Shown here piece by piece: positions 1-11,759 of a stretch of DNA of 64,000 nt (position 1 is the first letter of the stretch; each line of letters opens with the position of its first letter). A program made the position numbers and the translations under genes. The notes below the pieces were generated by a model, which saw only the letters and a program-made list of their open reading frames with translations, did not search any database and was not told where the DNA came from. Origin of the DNA: Paragonimus westermani (lineage: Eukaryota > Platyhelminthes > Trematoda > Plagiorchiida > Troglotrematidae); NCBI GenBank assembly GCA_008508345.1, contig QNGE01003775.1, positions 1-64,000 on the forward strand, written 5' to 3'.

Positions 1-663
1 CATGATGATGCGTGACCACCATAAGGTTTTACCCAACCGTTAGTGGTCACAGTACGCAATGCCCGAGACGGTAGACGATCAGCTGATATACGGAGTATGT
101 GGCCCAACCATCGCATGCTTTCGACGCGATTTGTTGACCTATTGATCGCGCACCTCGAGCGTTTCCGAGTAACCGCCGACAAACGGCGGTGTTGCTCGCT
201 CGATTAGGGCACTAAATGTGGACTAATTGGCTTGAACAACGATGGTCAAACATAGCAGTTCTGTTGACGTCTTAGTTGCGAACAGACCACGTCTCGAATC
301 ATAGGGTAACACAAAAGGGGACAGTCGAACGTCTGTTCGACGCCACGGATGATGCAGGCTGGCAAGGACAACTCGTGTTTTGCTATCCTCGCCGATAGCT
401 CATCAGCAATATCATATGCTGACGAGAAAGTGCTACCTAAAGGTGTGCCCGGGATCTGACAATAAAATGCATTCAGGATGTTCACATACTTCTCAGGCAC
501 ATCTTTCCTTGATAGACAGTTCCAGAGTGCAGCTCTGTCAACCGAGTAGAAGGTCCCTCTGATGTCCGGCAGGACAACGGTTGAACTTCCATATGAATGG
601 CGCAGTTCAAGCATTTCAGGGTTCAAAAATGTGACCAATACAACCACAGCCAGGGCGAACCCA
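1..663 (-). mobile_element. LINE (RTE-like) fragment with internal deletion, copy A
   Basis: The minus strand from about 647 reads as reverse transcriptase: a TVVLPDIRGTFYSVDRAALWNCLSRK block (catalytic motif A region), then YVNILNAFYCQIPG. It jumps directly to ADELSARIAKHELSLP, which normally lies some hundreds of bases further on, past the FADD box. The copy at 53.3-55.0 kb shows the intervening part. Bases 1 to about 290 are nearly identical to 35562-35855 and 53627-53922. The element runs off the left edge of the window. Confidence 0.75.
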
Positions 664-699
664 GCTTAATACTCACACACATACTCTGGAGTAACAAAG

Positions 700-1020
700 G
701 GAGTCAATACAAGTTATTCCGCACAACGAACACAAATATAAATCATGAGGAGAAACTTGCCGCAAACAAGCTTGTTTTCATCATCAGGCTGAATACAACA
801 CACTTATACAGGTCCGATGGGGATGATAGGTTAGAAATCGTCAGGGTGAGAGATGTCAGTCATTAGTGTCCGTCTGGTTTCAGTCATAAGACATAACCTT
901 GATCACGTGAGTTGTACAAGTATTGCGAGAGAGGCGCCACATCTACATAATCCTTCCATCCAGGGTTCGTACAAACGGCCACGGAAGGTTCAGTGTTTTG
1001 ACTGGCCATACCTGGGCGCA
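700..1020 (-). repeat. Dispersed repeat R1, minus-strand copy
   Basis: The reverse complement of this stretch aligns by eye along about 320 bp with 19245-19570. Shared landmarks include TGTGCGCCC, CATTGAACCTTCC/CACTGAACCTTCC, AACCCTGGATGG, ACTCACGTGATCAA and a terminal CTGATGATGAAA block followed by a palindromic AACAAGCTTGTT. No coding potential is apparent. It may be a terminal or untranslated part of a Penelope-like element, since the same terminal block also sits beside Penelope reverse transcriptase at 2050. Confidence 0.65.
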
Positions 1021-1281
1021 CAGTTAGGGTGGGTTTAGGCGAATTGCAACGGTCTCTGCAGTTGACAGTACATGACATTTGACATGCCTCGATTGTGTTC
1101 CACATATTCGACAGATTGGATAAAAAACCAATTGTTCAGATTGATGGGGTGGTCTGACTCCGTCAAATGCGCGGCGAACGCATACGGACAAGGCCTTGTC
1201 AATCCTCCCGAACGTGTTCGGGCAATCAACGTGTTGTGTGGCATATGTAGCCTGTTACACTAGAACAATCGGAAAGGTCGT

Positions 1282-2050
1282 TCAGCCCGAAGACGAAATG
1301 ATCACAAAATCGTTCATATTTATCAGATTTGTGACCAACGAAAAATATTTCTCAGGCAAAAGTGAAGACAAAAAACACCGAAGTCCCAATCGGAAAACGA
1401 ACGTGCAGGCGGATGCCGAAAATAGCAAAGAAAGGTCGAGAACGCTTGTGAAAGGCAAAGAACCACACATCTGTACCAACTTTGAAGGTTAGCTATAACA
1501 GTAGTGTTGGGTATTTTGAAAGGCAGAAAAACGATATTTTTGGATAAGTGGAGACTTTTCCGACATCTAACTTAATCCTTATTAACATACTTTTTAAAAA
1601 GAGTGCTCCGAATAACCATTTCCAAAGAGTGCATTAAATATAATCTGTCTCACCTCTTCACTGGCATCGCCAGGTCATCGTTTTGTGGCCCTGTCCATCA
1701 GACAACGGACTAGATCCCCCTTTGGTCTGAGTAGTATACAACTACTGAAGTTTGTATAGTGGCCCATCCAAGTTGCCCCACGATACACTTTCTGTTGTAC
1801 CGTGCCATCTTCACGACGAGACCTGAGCACGTCTAGGGACGTAATACCTGCTGGTGATCATGGATCTAGGGCAAAGTGAATACTTTCATGGATACGGTTG
1901 AAATGCGTCAGTATCTCACTTAGGCTTTTAGATTCGTCTGCCACACAGATGATATCGTTTACACAGCGATTGTAAAGGGTGACTGATTTTATTTGGTCAA
2001 CTAATGAATTACACTCTAACTGTGCCACAAAGATAACAGCCAACAATGTA
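1282..2050 (-). mobile_element. Penelope-like element reverse transcriptase fragment, copy 1
   Basis: Read on the minus strand from 2046, [10 protein letters not shown], then [16 protein letters not shown] and [16 protein letters not shown] match the Penelope reverse transcriptase core and its downstream helix. The catalytic YVDD box is CVND, so one catalytic Asp is lost. Frameshifted continuations carry the Penelope block after the palm ([26 protein letters not shown]) and a later LPF-K-like region. No GIY-YIG domain is attached. It lies in the 1.8 kb duplicated block, and its twin is at 32109-32815. Confidence 0.7.
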
Positions 2051-3180
2051 TTTTATTTCGCATGAAGAAGAAACACCGAAAACGAGCTTGTTCGTTACGC
2101 GTATCCTCATAAAGACTAGTCCCTCAATATTGAAGCAGGTGTCACCGTATTTCTGTTGACGTTCCCCATCAGGTGTAACACATATAGTTGAAGATCTGTT
2201 CTTGGCCGGGAATTCGTGATAAAACAACGTACCCCAACAAAATCAGTTCGTTTTCTGAATAAGGACAATAATCCACAGTCCAGTAAATCTCTAGATAGCT
2301 AATAACCCGAACTACAAAATGGTCAATAGCGAACGCGAGTGACCAGAGGTGTGCATGATTAATTACGCTGTTGGGCGAAAACGGGGCTACCCCGTACAAG
2401 CCAGGCATACCAGGTGGGTGACTTGAATTCTCTCCTCGCTGAAGATATAAGTACATTAATTATCCATTCGACGTTAGCAATCTGTGACCTCTTTGTTAGA
2501 TATTGCGTAAGCTTCGAATTTTCGGTGGTCGCAGTAGCGCAAATATCCCCGACGGCTTTCATTGGCAGGTAGCAATAGCTTGCATAACGCTGAACAAAAA
2601 TGACCAATCAACTGGTCGCAAAGTTGGATCGAAAATGGCCGCACCCTTCTTTGTTCACATGATGAAGGAACTGACTCACTGTCCACCGCAAACAGTGCGC
2701 CAACAGGCCACAACGTCCACAAACAGTGCGCATTGTCGCCTCATATACGCGACCCACACACTTCAGACAGACACTTCTCTGTAACATCAGGTGTGTTAGA
2801 TTAGCGAACACCACCCTGACTTCAGAGATACGCGCTCCCATTTCATTCCATACACATCCGACACCGCTCATGCAGCTACAAAACCACACAAACCAGTCAA
2901 CAACATCCATTACTGCATTAGCCAACATCAAATCTACGCAATCACAGTAGCCTCGCAAAAACACTTTGCACTGCAGAGGTTCCAAACCACATTCCGAAAC
3001 AGTTAGCAGGTTGCCGAATAACTCCTGGTACTGTCCGTACAGTTTGGAATTGGTCAAACAACGACTTGTCGTCAGCACAATCAACACCACTCAGTCTTCT
3101 ACCACGTAGAATGTCCATGTCGGCATCTTCCGAATACCACAGACAGTCGTCCATCAGTTTGTCTATCACAAAATTGAACA
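1379..3180. repeat. 1.8 kb duplicated composite block, copy 1
   Basis: This block reappears at 32145-33945 in the same orientation, at a constant offset of about 30766 with very few substitutions. It joins a Penelope reverse transcriptase fragment, about 560 bp of unassigned sequence, and the 3' part of a LINE reverse transcriptase, all on the minus strand. Differences cluster at the right end. Because the block contains pieces of several elements, it looks like a segmental or composite duplication, not two independent insertions. Confidence 0.9.
2051..2607. other. Unassigned sequence inside the 1.8 kb duplicated block
   Basis: The stretch lies between Penelope reverse transcriptase and LINE sequence. 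It begins with GAAGAAACACCGAAAACGAGC, which resembles the terminal block of repeat R1. The several overlapping short ORFs on the minus strand show no recognisable domain and are repeated exactly because the whole block is duplicated. Confidence 0.5.
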
Positions 3181-3520
3181 AAAGTGGTAGAAATGGAAAA
3201 CCCTGGCGTAAGCCGCTTCTGGTGCTGATACTCTCAGTTAGTTCGCCGTAATCCCTAATCGGAACTAATGTGTGGAATTCAAGCGTCGACAGTATGTTCA
3301 CATGTTTTCCATACGCCCACGGGTTCAAGCGACTTCACTAGTGTAGATCGATCCACTGAAAAAAAAATACCTTTGCAGTCGAAAAATACGGCAAGCGATT
3401 GCCGGCAGCACAAGTGAGGCTGCACAAGAATTTGCCAAAGAGTAAAAATTTCATCAACACACACCCGTCCAAGACGAAACACTACCTGTCCTTTCCTACA
3501 TTCTGCCGTCCTGACCAATA
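2608..3520 (-). mobile_element. LINE (RTE-like) reverse transcriptase, 3' part, copy 1
   Basis: The minus strand from 3518 reads FRLGRVCVDEIFTLWQILVQ, then VFFDCKGIFFSVDRSTLVKSLE (motif A region). After a frameshift it continues with GLRQGFPFLPLLFNFVIDKLMDDCL and [11 protein letters not shown], where the usual F/YADD box is CADD. It then passes through [23 protein letters not shown], the conserved region after the thumb. Several frame changes make it non-functional. The part below 3180 is shared with 33374-33945. Confidence 0.75.
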
Positions 3521-4232
3521 CTGCTACCTCGACGTGATAGTCGTGCCTGTCTGCTGTTTTGATCCTGCGTGCTATGCTGACTGCACCGTCGGTCCTTCCA
3601 CGTGCAACTTCGTCACACAGGCCAAAGGGGAGTAGTCAGAAAGAAAACAGTTGCACTCATGGAATTGTATTTCGCACCACTGATCGCATAGCGGTGTTTA
3701 CGTAGCGAAGCAAGATCATACGGGCACACAGTAGAAATATTTTTATGGTTACGGCACTGTTGTCTTCCGTATCAGAAAGAAGCGGGTTAGGAAAGGTACG
3801 CTCAAACAAAAAACACACCGACCGTGCAAAGGTGGATTGTGACCGCAGGCGCATCATCCAGTACAGTCGAAAATCACCCAGAAGACCGATGTAGCTTCGA
3901 GCACATCCACTGCACGCATCAGTGCTCAGAATCAGACACTAATGTCTTATTAATTGCACTCACGAGCTAGGCAAGCCACTTATCATTGCCAAATGTGTCA
4001 GACTCTGGAATCACTGGCATCGGGTAGGGTCTCCCAAGAAAGCCCTGTAACCTGTTGTCTAGCAGGTCAGACTTTCGAGTCACAGACTCGAGGTGGAGTC
4101 CCTCAAGTCTAACCACTTCAGTACCATAAACGACCGGGAAGAATCCGAAACCATCGTTCTCCTGACAGTATCATTATTCACCCATCACGAATTTCTCCTA
4201 CCATCCTACTCCCCAAATTTTCTGACTCCCAT
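3521..4232. other. No recognisable gene
   Basis: Short ORFs only. I see no domain, tRNA or clear repeat here. Confidence 0.4.
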
Positions 4233-4671
4233 ATGCATACGGACGATAATTGTTGTCCGCGACCAACACAACTCGTAAATATTCGCCGTTTCAATCGCCG
4301 CGAGCTGCTCTGGCAAGTACTCTCCCAAGTCTGCAGCGTGATGTGTGGTGCGTGTCGGAGAAAGGTGGTGACTGACATGGAGTATGCGGATAACATTGAC
4401 TTACTCAGCCCCTCTGCCGAAGACATACAGACCATGCTGAACAAGGTGAGTGATCAGGTTGGTTTGTATCGAATTTGCTTCACACCTTCAAAGTGCAAAC
4501 TTATGTTCCAATAACTTCAATGCAGACAATTCTCTTGAGGTTGTGGACAGTTTCACATATTTGGGTATCATTATCTCGTCAGTTTCCAACATTGCTGCTG
4601 CTGCCGCTCCTGATGATGATGATGATGATGATGATGACGGTGATGAATGTCTGCCCTCCGAGCTCCAGTGA
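4233..4671 (+). mobile_element. LINE reverse transcriptase fragment (catalytic box to thumb)
   Basis: The plus strand reads MEYADNIDLLSPSAEDIQTM, then NKVSDQVGLYRICFTPSKCKL, then, after a frameshift, SLEVVDSFTYLGIIISS. These are the palm and thumb of the common trematode LINE reverse transcriptase. YADD is changed to YADN. The fragment runs into a (TGA)n tract at 4611-4637. Confidence 0.75.
4611..4637. repeat. (TGA)n microsatellite
   Basis: Nine uninterrupted TGA triplets follow the LINE thumb fragment. Similar triplet tracts mark the 3' ends of related LINEs in this window. Confidence 0.9.
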
Positions 4672-5046
4672 ATCGACGAACCATGATGGGTGTCAGAACA
4701 TTAGGAATGACTGGGGTCAAGCTAATTCCTCGATGGTTTCTGCGAGAGCAACAGACTCCCTTCTTCAATATGTGTACTGTTATCAAGTGGCCCCGACAGA
4801 GAAAAAATGTTATCTCTCGTCCACACAGGTTAAAAGAACTGAATCAAAGCATCTACTAACCAACCCCTCACCTTCTCTGAAATTACCGCCATGACATTAT
4901 CTGAGGCAGCACCTCCATCACGTCTGACAGCCGAAATGCAAATACGGACGTCGATGTTAGTGAGTGGCTCTAAATCTTCCGGCAAGAGTGCTACATAACA
5001 CAATTGAGGCAGCAACAGTAGAAGTAACAGACCAGCTAAACTGAAC

Positions 5047-6540
5047 ATCAATCATCATCATCATCATAACAGCCATGAGCCTGACTAAAAGGTACTGTGG
5101 CTCGGGCCGCCGCTCATCTCAACAGTGACGTGGAATATCCTAGCAGGAAACGTTACTAAGAAGGTCAACAAATATTAAGGAAGACTAAGTGGAAGAACTA
5201 GAACTGGTACGGATACAGGTACGCCATTGACTACGACACATCGCCATCCCGGATAGCATATCTAACCGGCGGTTTGAGTGATCACGAGGACCCCATACAG
5301 GCAGGCGATACCTACCCACTTTGCTCAATGGAGCAGTCAAGCTCGTCATATTTCCTGACCATGTGGTTTTACCCAACTGTTGGTGGCCTCAGTATATAAT
5401 GCCCGGTACGGTAAACGCTCAGATGGCATACGGAGCGCATGACCCAACTATCGCAAGCTGTGCAACGTAATTAGTTGACCAATTGATCGCGCATCCCGAG
5501 CGTTCCGGAATACGCGCCGACGAACTGCCACATTGCTCACGCGATCAGCCCACTTAATGTGGGCCAACTGGCGGAGACAACGATGGTCAAACAAAAATTG
5601 AACATCAAAGTGTTCTGCCAAGCTCTCTAACCTTCTGGACCTATCATAAATGAGTGTACCATCTGCCCCACCGATAGCTTCACTCACAGAGAGTCACCAG
5701 GGACCAGTAGCACGGATAAGCTCGAACAGCCTACCGAGATTCTATGAAGCAAAAGTGGTTTGCAGTTCCTCAATTTTTTCCATTAGCCAAATCTCACGTT
5801 CAGCGATCAGCCTAGGATTCAACTTCTCACGAACATCTCTCCTAAACTTATCATACGGACTGCCAACAGGAATGTTCAGTCCAACAGCTATGAGGACCTT
5901 CGGAATGGGAACTGCTAAGGCCACCTTCTCGGCTAGTTTTGATGACTGCACATTCAGCCAGTAGCTGCTGTCCATAGAGTCGATGTCCAGCAAAAGTAAG
6001 AACGGAACAGTAACGCACCAACGCATGATCGTGAATCAAGTAGGCAGGAAAACAAGAACGACAGTCCTGAATACATCTCCACCACCCATAAATAACAGTC
6101 ATGTGGTCTAATCAGGACCAGGCCTGATTCGGAAATCGGGGCGCCAAGTATGACGATGGCACGCACAACGCCTAAACTAAGGCTGCCTAAAAGTAGCTTA
6201 GGCTCAGCGCACAGTTGCAACAGCCGACCACCATTATCTGAGCGATGTGACGCCATCCCAAGCCTATCGTTCAAACGATACTCCGTCTCATCAATGCAGC
6301 ACATCTGGGAGTTCATATCGCCCGCCAGAACGATTACTACATCACAATCATGGGTGAACCGAAGCAGAGTAACCAGAATTGAGTAAGAGGCGTCATTGAC
6401 ACACGTCACTATAGTCAATCGGAGCAGAAAAAGCAAAATGAAAGGATAATTAAAAGTTCTGCGTCTAGAGCTGGTATCAGTAGAACCTAACAACGGAAGG
6501 GTGCGAAGTTTACTGCTAACTGGAATACAATCTACCAATG
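5047..6540 (-). mobile_element. LINE (RTE-like) with endonuclease and 3' end but no reverse transcriptase core
   Basis: On the minus strand, from 6540 downward, frames contain VIVLAGDMNSQMCCI and GMASHRSDNGGRLLQLCAE, matching the apurinic endonuclease domain. Next comes PVGSPYDKFRRDVREKLN plus REIWLMEKIEELQTTFAS, the linker before the reverse transcriptase. The sequence then jumps to the C-terminal block (FDHRCLRQLAHIKW, RVSNVAVRRRVF, LSKVGRYRLPVWGPRDHSNR) and ends in an (ATC)n tract at 5047-5068. The reverse transcriptase palm is missing, so this copy is internally deleted. Confidence 0.75.
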
Positions 6541-7800
6541 TGGCTGCGGCCGTCGTGTTGACGACATTTCAACTCCGAAGTAGCATACTGAGTGTTCGCT
6601 AGGTGTCGCAGAAAGCAGTCCTAGTAGCGCGAGTCAACACTTATTTACGCTGAAATACTAACTGATTTACCGAGTCTCGCAGCGCACAAGCGGTTGTTCA
6701 CTGGGATCCAATCGAACAAACATCATGAGGAACCTCTGTGCAGCAGGCTTTTACAGATGTTGAGGTTCGTTCCCCGCGTTCGTTGGGTTCATTCACTTGA
6801 TGTGAACCGAGTAAACTGTTCACCAACGCCTCCTGGCAAGCGTTCTTCAGATTATCTTGGATCCCGGCTTGGCTTTTCGTTCCTCAACTCCAGACTTTGC
6901 CGATCTGTCAACACAACGTGAAGGTGAAAGAACCAACAACCTACGACCCACTATGTTTGCTATTGTAGGCCGTTTCAGATATCTAGTATCGTGGAATTCA
7001 GTCGGCTAAGTCACACTTGTCAGCCGTCCATGATGTTACCAAGGCAAGTTGTTGTGGCCAAGCCAGCGAGATTAGGTTAGGCCAGTTTCGAGTCACTTGA
7101 TTGATTGGCAGGGCAGTCTAGCACGGCAGAAACCGGACACATGATCTTGCACGTCCAGCGGAACAAAGTGCTCAACGAACCCGAAAGCAGAGCCGTGAAC
7201 ACTTTGAGGAATCTCATCATACCAAATTATGTTCGTCAAATTCCGCAAAAATGTGGCCAGAACGTTGAGCTCAACTGAAATGAGAATTTCTACACCGAAC
7301 TACTGGGAGAGATAAAGAAAATCATCCCAGTCGCCCCAAGTTGAAGAGCAGTCTTCATAAAATACAGTGTAACACTGGAGGATTTTCTTCCATTAAATCT
7401 TTCCACCGTACATGGATCAGAAATTAAATGAACTATCGATGGATTCCAGGGAATAACGAGTCTCCTAAGTGGCTTACTGGCTAGCCAATATAAGCCACGA
7501 ACAACTAACCAGTGGGCAGTACCTGACCGACACATCGACAGTTAAGGATTATCAGCTATTTCGCGGAACAAACCGTGTCCTGAATATCCCACCATACCTT
7601 CCATTACCTTCACGTGATTGTCACACACCGCAAAGATCCTTGCACAGATAATACGCATGGCTGAGCGGAAATTAGTCTACGACCACAATCCCACCCCACT
7701 CAAACTAGAACGCATCAATTAGCTTGAGCGTTAACACTGCAGCCAACCGTTCTGGAATACTTTCCAACAAAAAAACACTACGCCCTTCATATTAGACACA
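6541..7800. other. No recognisable gene
   Basis: About 1.2 kb with no domain, RNA gene or convincing repeat visible. Confidence 0.4.
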
Positions 7801-7819
7801 TCATTTCACAATGACATCC

Positions 7820-9890
7820 AAGGCCGTCACGGTCAGACAGGACCTTGACGTGGTGTGACGGCTTGCGCACCTCCATGACCTTCTGGGCTAAACTGGACAG
7901 AGTTACTCATACCACGCAGGCCAACAGGTAGAGGTCTGACAAACCATAGTCTCCTGGTCCTCCAGGTTGCGGGTTGGGAGATGGTTGGCATCTCTTCCTG
8001 AAAAACGTATCATTTCTGGTACACCGCCACCCATCCGCTGCCTTGCGGTACAGGCTTTTGAGCCAAAGGCTTTGGTTAAGAACCCTAATCGTTCTCCGGT
8101 TTAGGTCTGGGCGTCCTGGCAGTATCTCAGCCCACACACAACCATGAATCCTCATAACATAAACAATTCCACACTGCATCGGCCGGATCGCAGTATAAAC
8201 CGGGTCGCCTTATCTGCTGCATACAACGGGGTGGATAGGCGAAAACATGCTACTGCCGACCCATCCCCCACTGTCCTATCAAATTTACATCTCAGGACCC
8301 TCCCGACCCCCAATTCTAATAACTACTCTGCAGGTCACAGCAGATATGATTAATCATAGAAACACTGTGCCGATAAGTCCCAGCTCTCACCACTCAGTCT
8401 CAGACCTCCCTCGTCCTGTGCTTCGACCTAGTACGCAAATTAATATAGGTGCCTTCAACGTTCGTACTCTAAAACAAATAGGTCAACAGGCTGCTATCGC
8501 ATATTGATGTTTGCGGTATCTCGGAGACTAGAATGCACGACAGTAGTCAACGTATGAAATTAACAGCACTCGCATTTTTTACCCGATACTTGTCAAACAC
8601 TTCAGGTGACTCTCCGACCGCCGTTACCGGTCAAGCTGGAGTAGGTGTAGTTCTCAGTACGACGGCTGCAGCCGCATTGATAGATTGGATTCCTGGTAAT
8701 ATTAGACTTTGTGCCGTCCGCTTGGCAGGTTCTGCTGGGGTCAGTTCCAGACGCAAAACCGTCAGAAATCTTTTCGTTGTGTCTGCTTATGCTCCAACTG
8801 ACTGTAGTGACGTCGGCGTCAAGGACATCTTTTATTCGGATCTGACCGCTCTCCTCCGGTCGACACGTGGTTCTGATACAGTCGTTCTGGCCAGAGATAT
8901 GAACGCCCAGGTTGGCCGCCTTGGTGAGGCCGAATCCCGTCTACGTGGCATGTTTGGGATAGCATCACATCGCTCGGACAACGGCGGGCGATTATTGCAG
9001 CTGTGCGCCGAACATAGGCTGTTTTTAGGCAACACTAGTTTTAGGCATCGTGCGCGTCATTGCTTTACTTGGCGCCCTCCCTCTCTGAGTCAGACCTGAT
9101 CTCAGATAAACCACATAGCTGTCAGTTACAGGTGGGGGGGTTCCATTCAGGACTGTCGTTCTTCTTAGAGCACGTACCTAGATCCAGATCATGTGCTGGT
9201 ACGCTGTCGTTTCGTACTCACTTTTGCTGAGCAACGACCCCACCGCCAGGAACAATTGGTTGTTGGGAAACTGACTCTACCGTTGGTAAGGCATAAGTAT
9301 CAAACCAGCTTAGAAACCTGCCTCAGTAGTTCTCACTCCGATGAACCTGATCAGTCCTGGATCCAGATCACACAGACCATTCGTGAAGCGGGTACTGTGG
9401 CATGCGGCACGGGGGTACATGGAATGAACAAACATTGGATCTCGGAGAAATCCCTGGAGTTGTTAGAAGCCAGGCGGAATATCCCTCCTGGCAATTCATA
9501 TAACAAGTGTAGAAGAGAGGTCCGTAGGAAACTGAAACGTAGCCTAAAGGCTGATCGTGAGGCTTGGTTATTGGGAAAAGTTAAGGAGATGGAGACGGCT
9601 TTTGCTTCAGGAAACACGGGCAAACTGTTTAAGTCATTTCTAGGGTTCTAGCATCCAGTATACTTTGCCGACTCACTACAGCTCGGGAGGTAAACATTAG
9701 GGAAGAACAGGCAGAGTTTCGCCCGGGCGTGGATGTATAGATCACACTTTCACTCTTCGTCAAATTCTGGAGCAGCGTCATGTATATGGCCGGCCAACAA
9801 CTGCCGTATTTCTCGACTATAAAGATGCGTTCGATTCAGTGGATCGATCTACACTTTTAGAGTCGCTCAAAAGCAGAGGTGTGTGTGTCA
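7820..9890 (+). mobile_element. LINE (RTE-like) 5' part: leader, endonuclease, linker and start of reverse transcriptase
   Basis: The leader at about 7820-8140 is followed by NIGAFNVRTLKQIGQQAA, the start of the endonuclease domain. LFVVSAYAPTDCSDV and DMNAQVGRLGEAESRLRGMF continue it in the frame at 8533-9099, with RSDNGGRLLQLCAEHRLFLG and FTWRPPS near its end. The linker (9193-9651) includes NKHWISEKSLELLEARRNIP and REAWLLGKVKEMETAF. Reverse transcriptase starts around 9700 with EEQAEFRPG and, after a frameshift, FLDYKDAFDSVDRSTLLESL. It stops at about 9888, where a gypsy element begins, and resumes near 14800. Several stops make it inactive. Confidence 0.8.
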
Positions 9891-9933
9891 GAGGTGGGAA
9901 GAAGAAAACTGCAGTTGATAGAAGGAACACCAA

Positions 9934-10688
9934 GATGAACCCATTGACGATTGTTCCGCTCGAACCGCTGGATGTGAATAGCACGAAAAGACTTGCGGAC
10001 AACTGGTGTTTATGGAAACAGAAGTACGAAGACCTTTGATTGTTGGCTAATCTTACAGAGACCAGTAAAGAATATCAGCTGGCTATGTTTCGACATGCAA
10101 TCGGAGATGGGCGGAGACAAATTCTGGGAAATTTTGCCTTTAAGTACGGTGAGGAGAACAAGGAACCGGAGGTGATCATTAGAAAAATGGATGACTATTG
10201 TCTGGGACAAAAAAAACGAAACGTTTGAATGTTTTCAATTTTTTGAAAGGACTCGACAAGCCGGAGAAACGATGAATCAGTATGTTACCGTTTTGAAGAA
10301 ACTGGCGAAATCGTGCAATTTCTGCGAGTGCATAGGAGAAAGTCTCATCCAAGATAGAATGGTCATCGGTATTCAGAATTCCGTCATGATGAAGAGACTG
10401 TTGAACATCCCAAAGTTGACGCTAGCTCAGTGCATCGACATCTGCAATAGTGAAGAGGCAACGGAACAAAGAATGACATCTTTGAACGCAGACAACGGCC
10501 TGGTAGTAAACGCTAAGGACAGGGTGAAAGAACGATTCTTGATTATTTCTTGCCAGTTCTGCGGTGGAAGACATCTTCGTCAAAAAGAAGTGTCCAGCAT
10601 TTGGAAAGACTTGCATGAAGTGCCGGAAAAGGAACTATTTCGCCCGACAGTGAAGATCGCCTACGGTCAGTCCGATCGACGAAGATGA
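9934..10688 (+). pseudogene. Gypsy gag, frameshifted
   Basis: The reading starts with MNPLTIVPLEPLDVNS, hits a stop after KQKYEDL, continues with TSKEYQLAMFRHAIGDG, and shifts frame to CFQFFERTRQAGETMNQYVT. VLKKLAKSCNFCECI and LTLAQCIDICNSEEAT are typical of invertebrate gypsy gag. A residual zinc finger near the end (CQFCGGRHLRQKE) lacks its later Cys and His residues. At least two frame breaks separate the parts. Confidence 0.75.
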
Positions 10689-10695
10689 TAGCGAA

Positions 10696-11759
10696 GTGAT
10701 AAACCCGGTTAACGGATCAAGAGGACAGAAGGGGATCTACGCAGAATTGCTCATAGAAGATACAAGGAAGTGCCAGCTGGACTCCGGTGCATCAGTCAAT
10801 GTCATACCATCAGGCTGCATCAAGGAGGCCAACATACGCGAATCGAATGTACAACTGAAAATGCGGAATGGTGCAGCGACAAATGTTAACGGAGTTGCGA
10901 CACTGCCGGTCACGAATCCGAAGAATGGGAAGATTTATCTGCTTGATATTTTTGTGTCGATTAGGAGTCAACGCCCATTTTAGGTGTTGATGCCATTCAG
11001 TTGATGGGTTTTACCACCGTTAATCGCGATGAATTTCTGCATAAACTAGCCGATTTGGATGTTCTTGACCAGTATTCGTGTGTTTTTGATTCGACTCTCG
11101 GTCACATGCCAGGCGCTGTTAGTTTATCGGTGGTTAGCGATGCCGTCCCTGTTCCATTGCCGGTTCGAGGGATTCCGTTGGCTATACGATATAAGTGAGA
11201 AACGGAATTAGACCGTCTAGTTCGAATTAACGTGATTGCTCCGGTAGAGGAGGCGACCGATTGGGTCAGTCAGATCGCTGCAACGTTAAAAAAGTCAAGT
11301 GACATCCGGTTGTGTAACGATCCCAAGCCACTGAATAAGGTGCTGCGAAGACAATACTACCGTCTACCAACTATCAATGACATTTTACCATAATTGAGTC
11401 AAGCCCAATTTTTCACAGAGGTAGACCTATCCTCAGTTTTTTGGCTATTGGAACTGGAAGAGCAGTCCAGTTACTTTACCACATTTGGAACCCCCTTTGG
11501 ACGTTTTCGTTGGTTGCGTTTGCCTTTCGGATTGAAGGTTTCCAGCGAAATTTTTCAAAAACGTTTAATCCAGGTACTTGACAAACTGAAAGGAGTCACG
11601 TGTGTTGCAGATGACGTGCTAATTTTTAGGAAAACTTTGAAGGATCATGACAGAAACCTGGAGGAATTTCTGAAGCGCTCTATGAATCGAGGAATTCGCC
11701 TGTCGCGCAACAAAGTGGATTTACGGGAAAAAAAGTCACTTTTCACGGACACATGTTAA
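10696..11759 (+). pseudogene. Gypsy protease and reverse transcriptase, broken by stops
   Basis: The protease active site reads CQLDSGASVNVIPSG, with the DSG triad kept. Reverse transcriptase follows: IRLCNDPKPLNKVL with YYRLPTINDILP before a stop at about 11392, then FFTEVDLSSVFWLLELEE and FGRFRWLRLPFGLKVSSEIF. The catalytic box is VADD (in CVADDVLIF), where gypsy elements usually have Y[VIL]DD. Stops at 10981, 11197 and 11392 divide it. Confidence 0.8.

Noticed and set aside
380..410. Hammerhead-like CTGATGA with a six-pair stem on the minus strand
   Set aside because: It lies in the conserved LINE coding block ADELSARIAKH, the base after the stem is A where G is required, and no closing stem I is seen.
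4571..4786. Poly-His ORF and Asp/Met-rich ORFs around 4600
   Set aside because: These are translations of the (TGA)n microsatellite.
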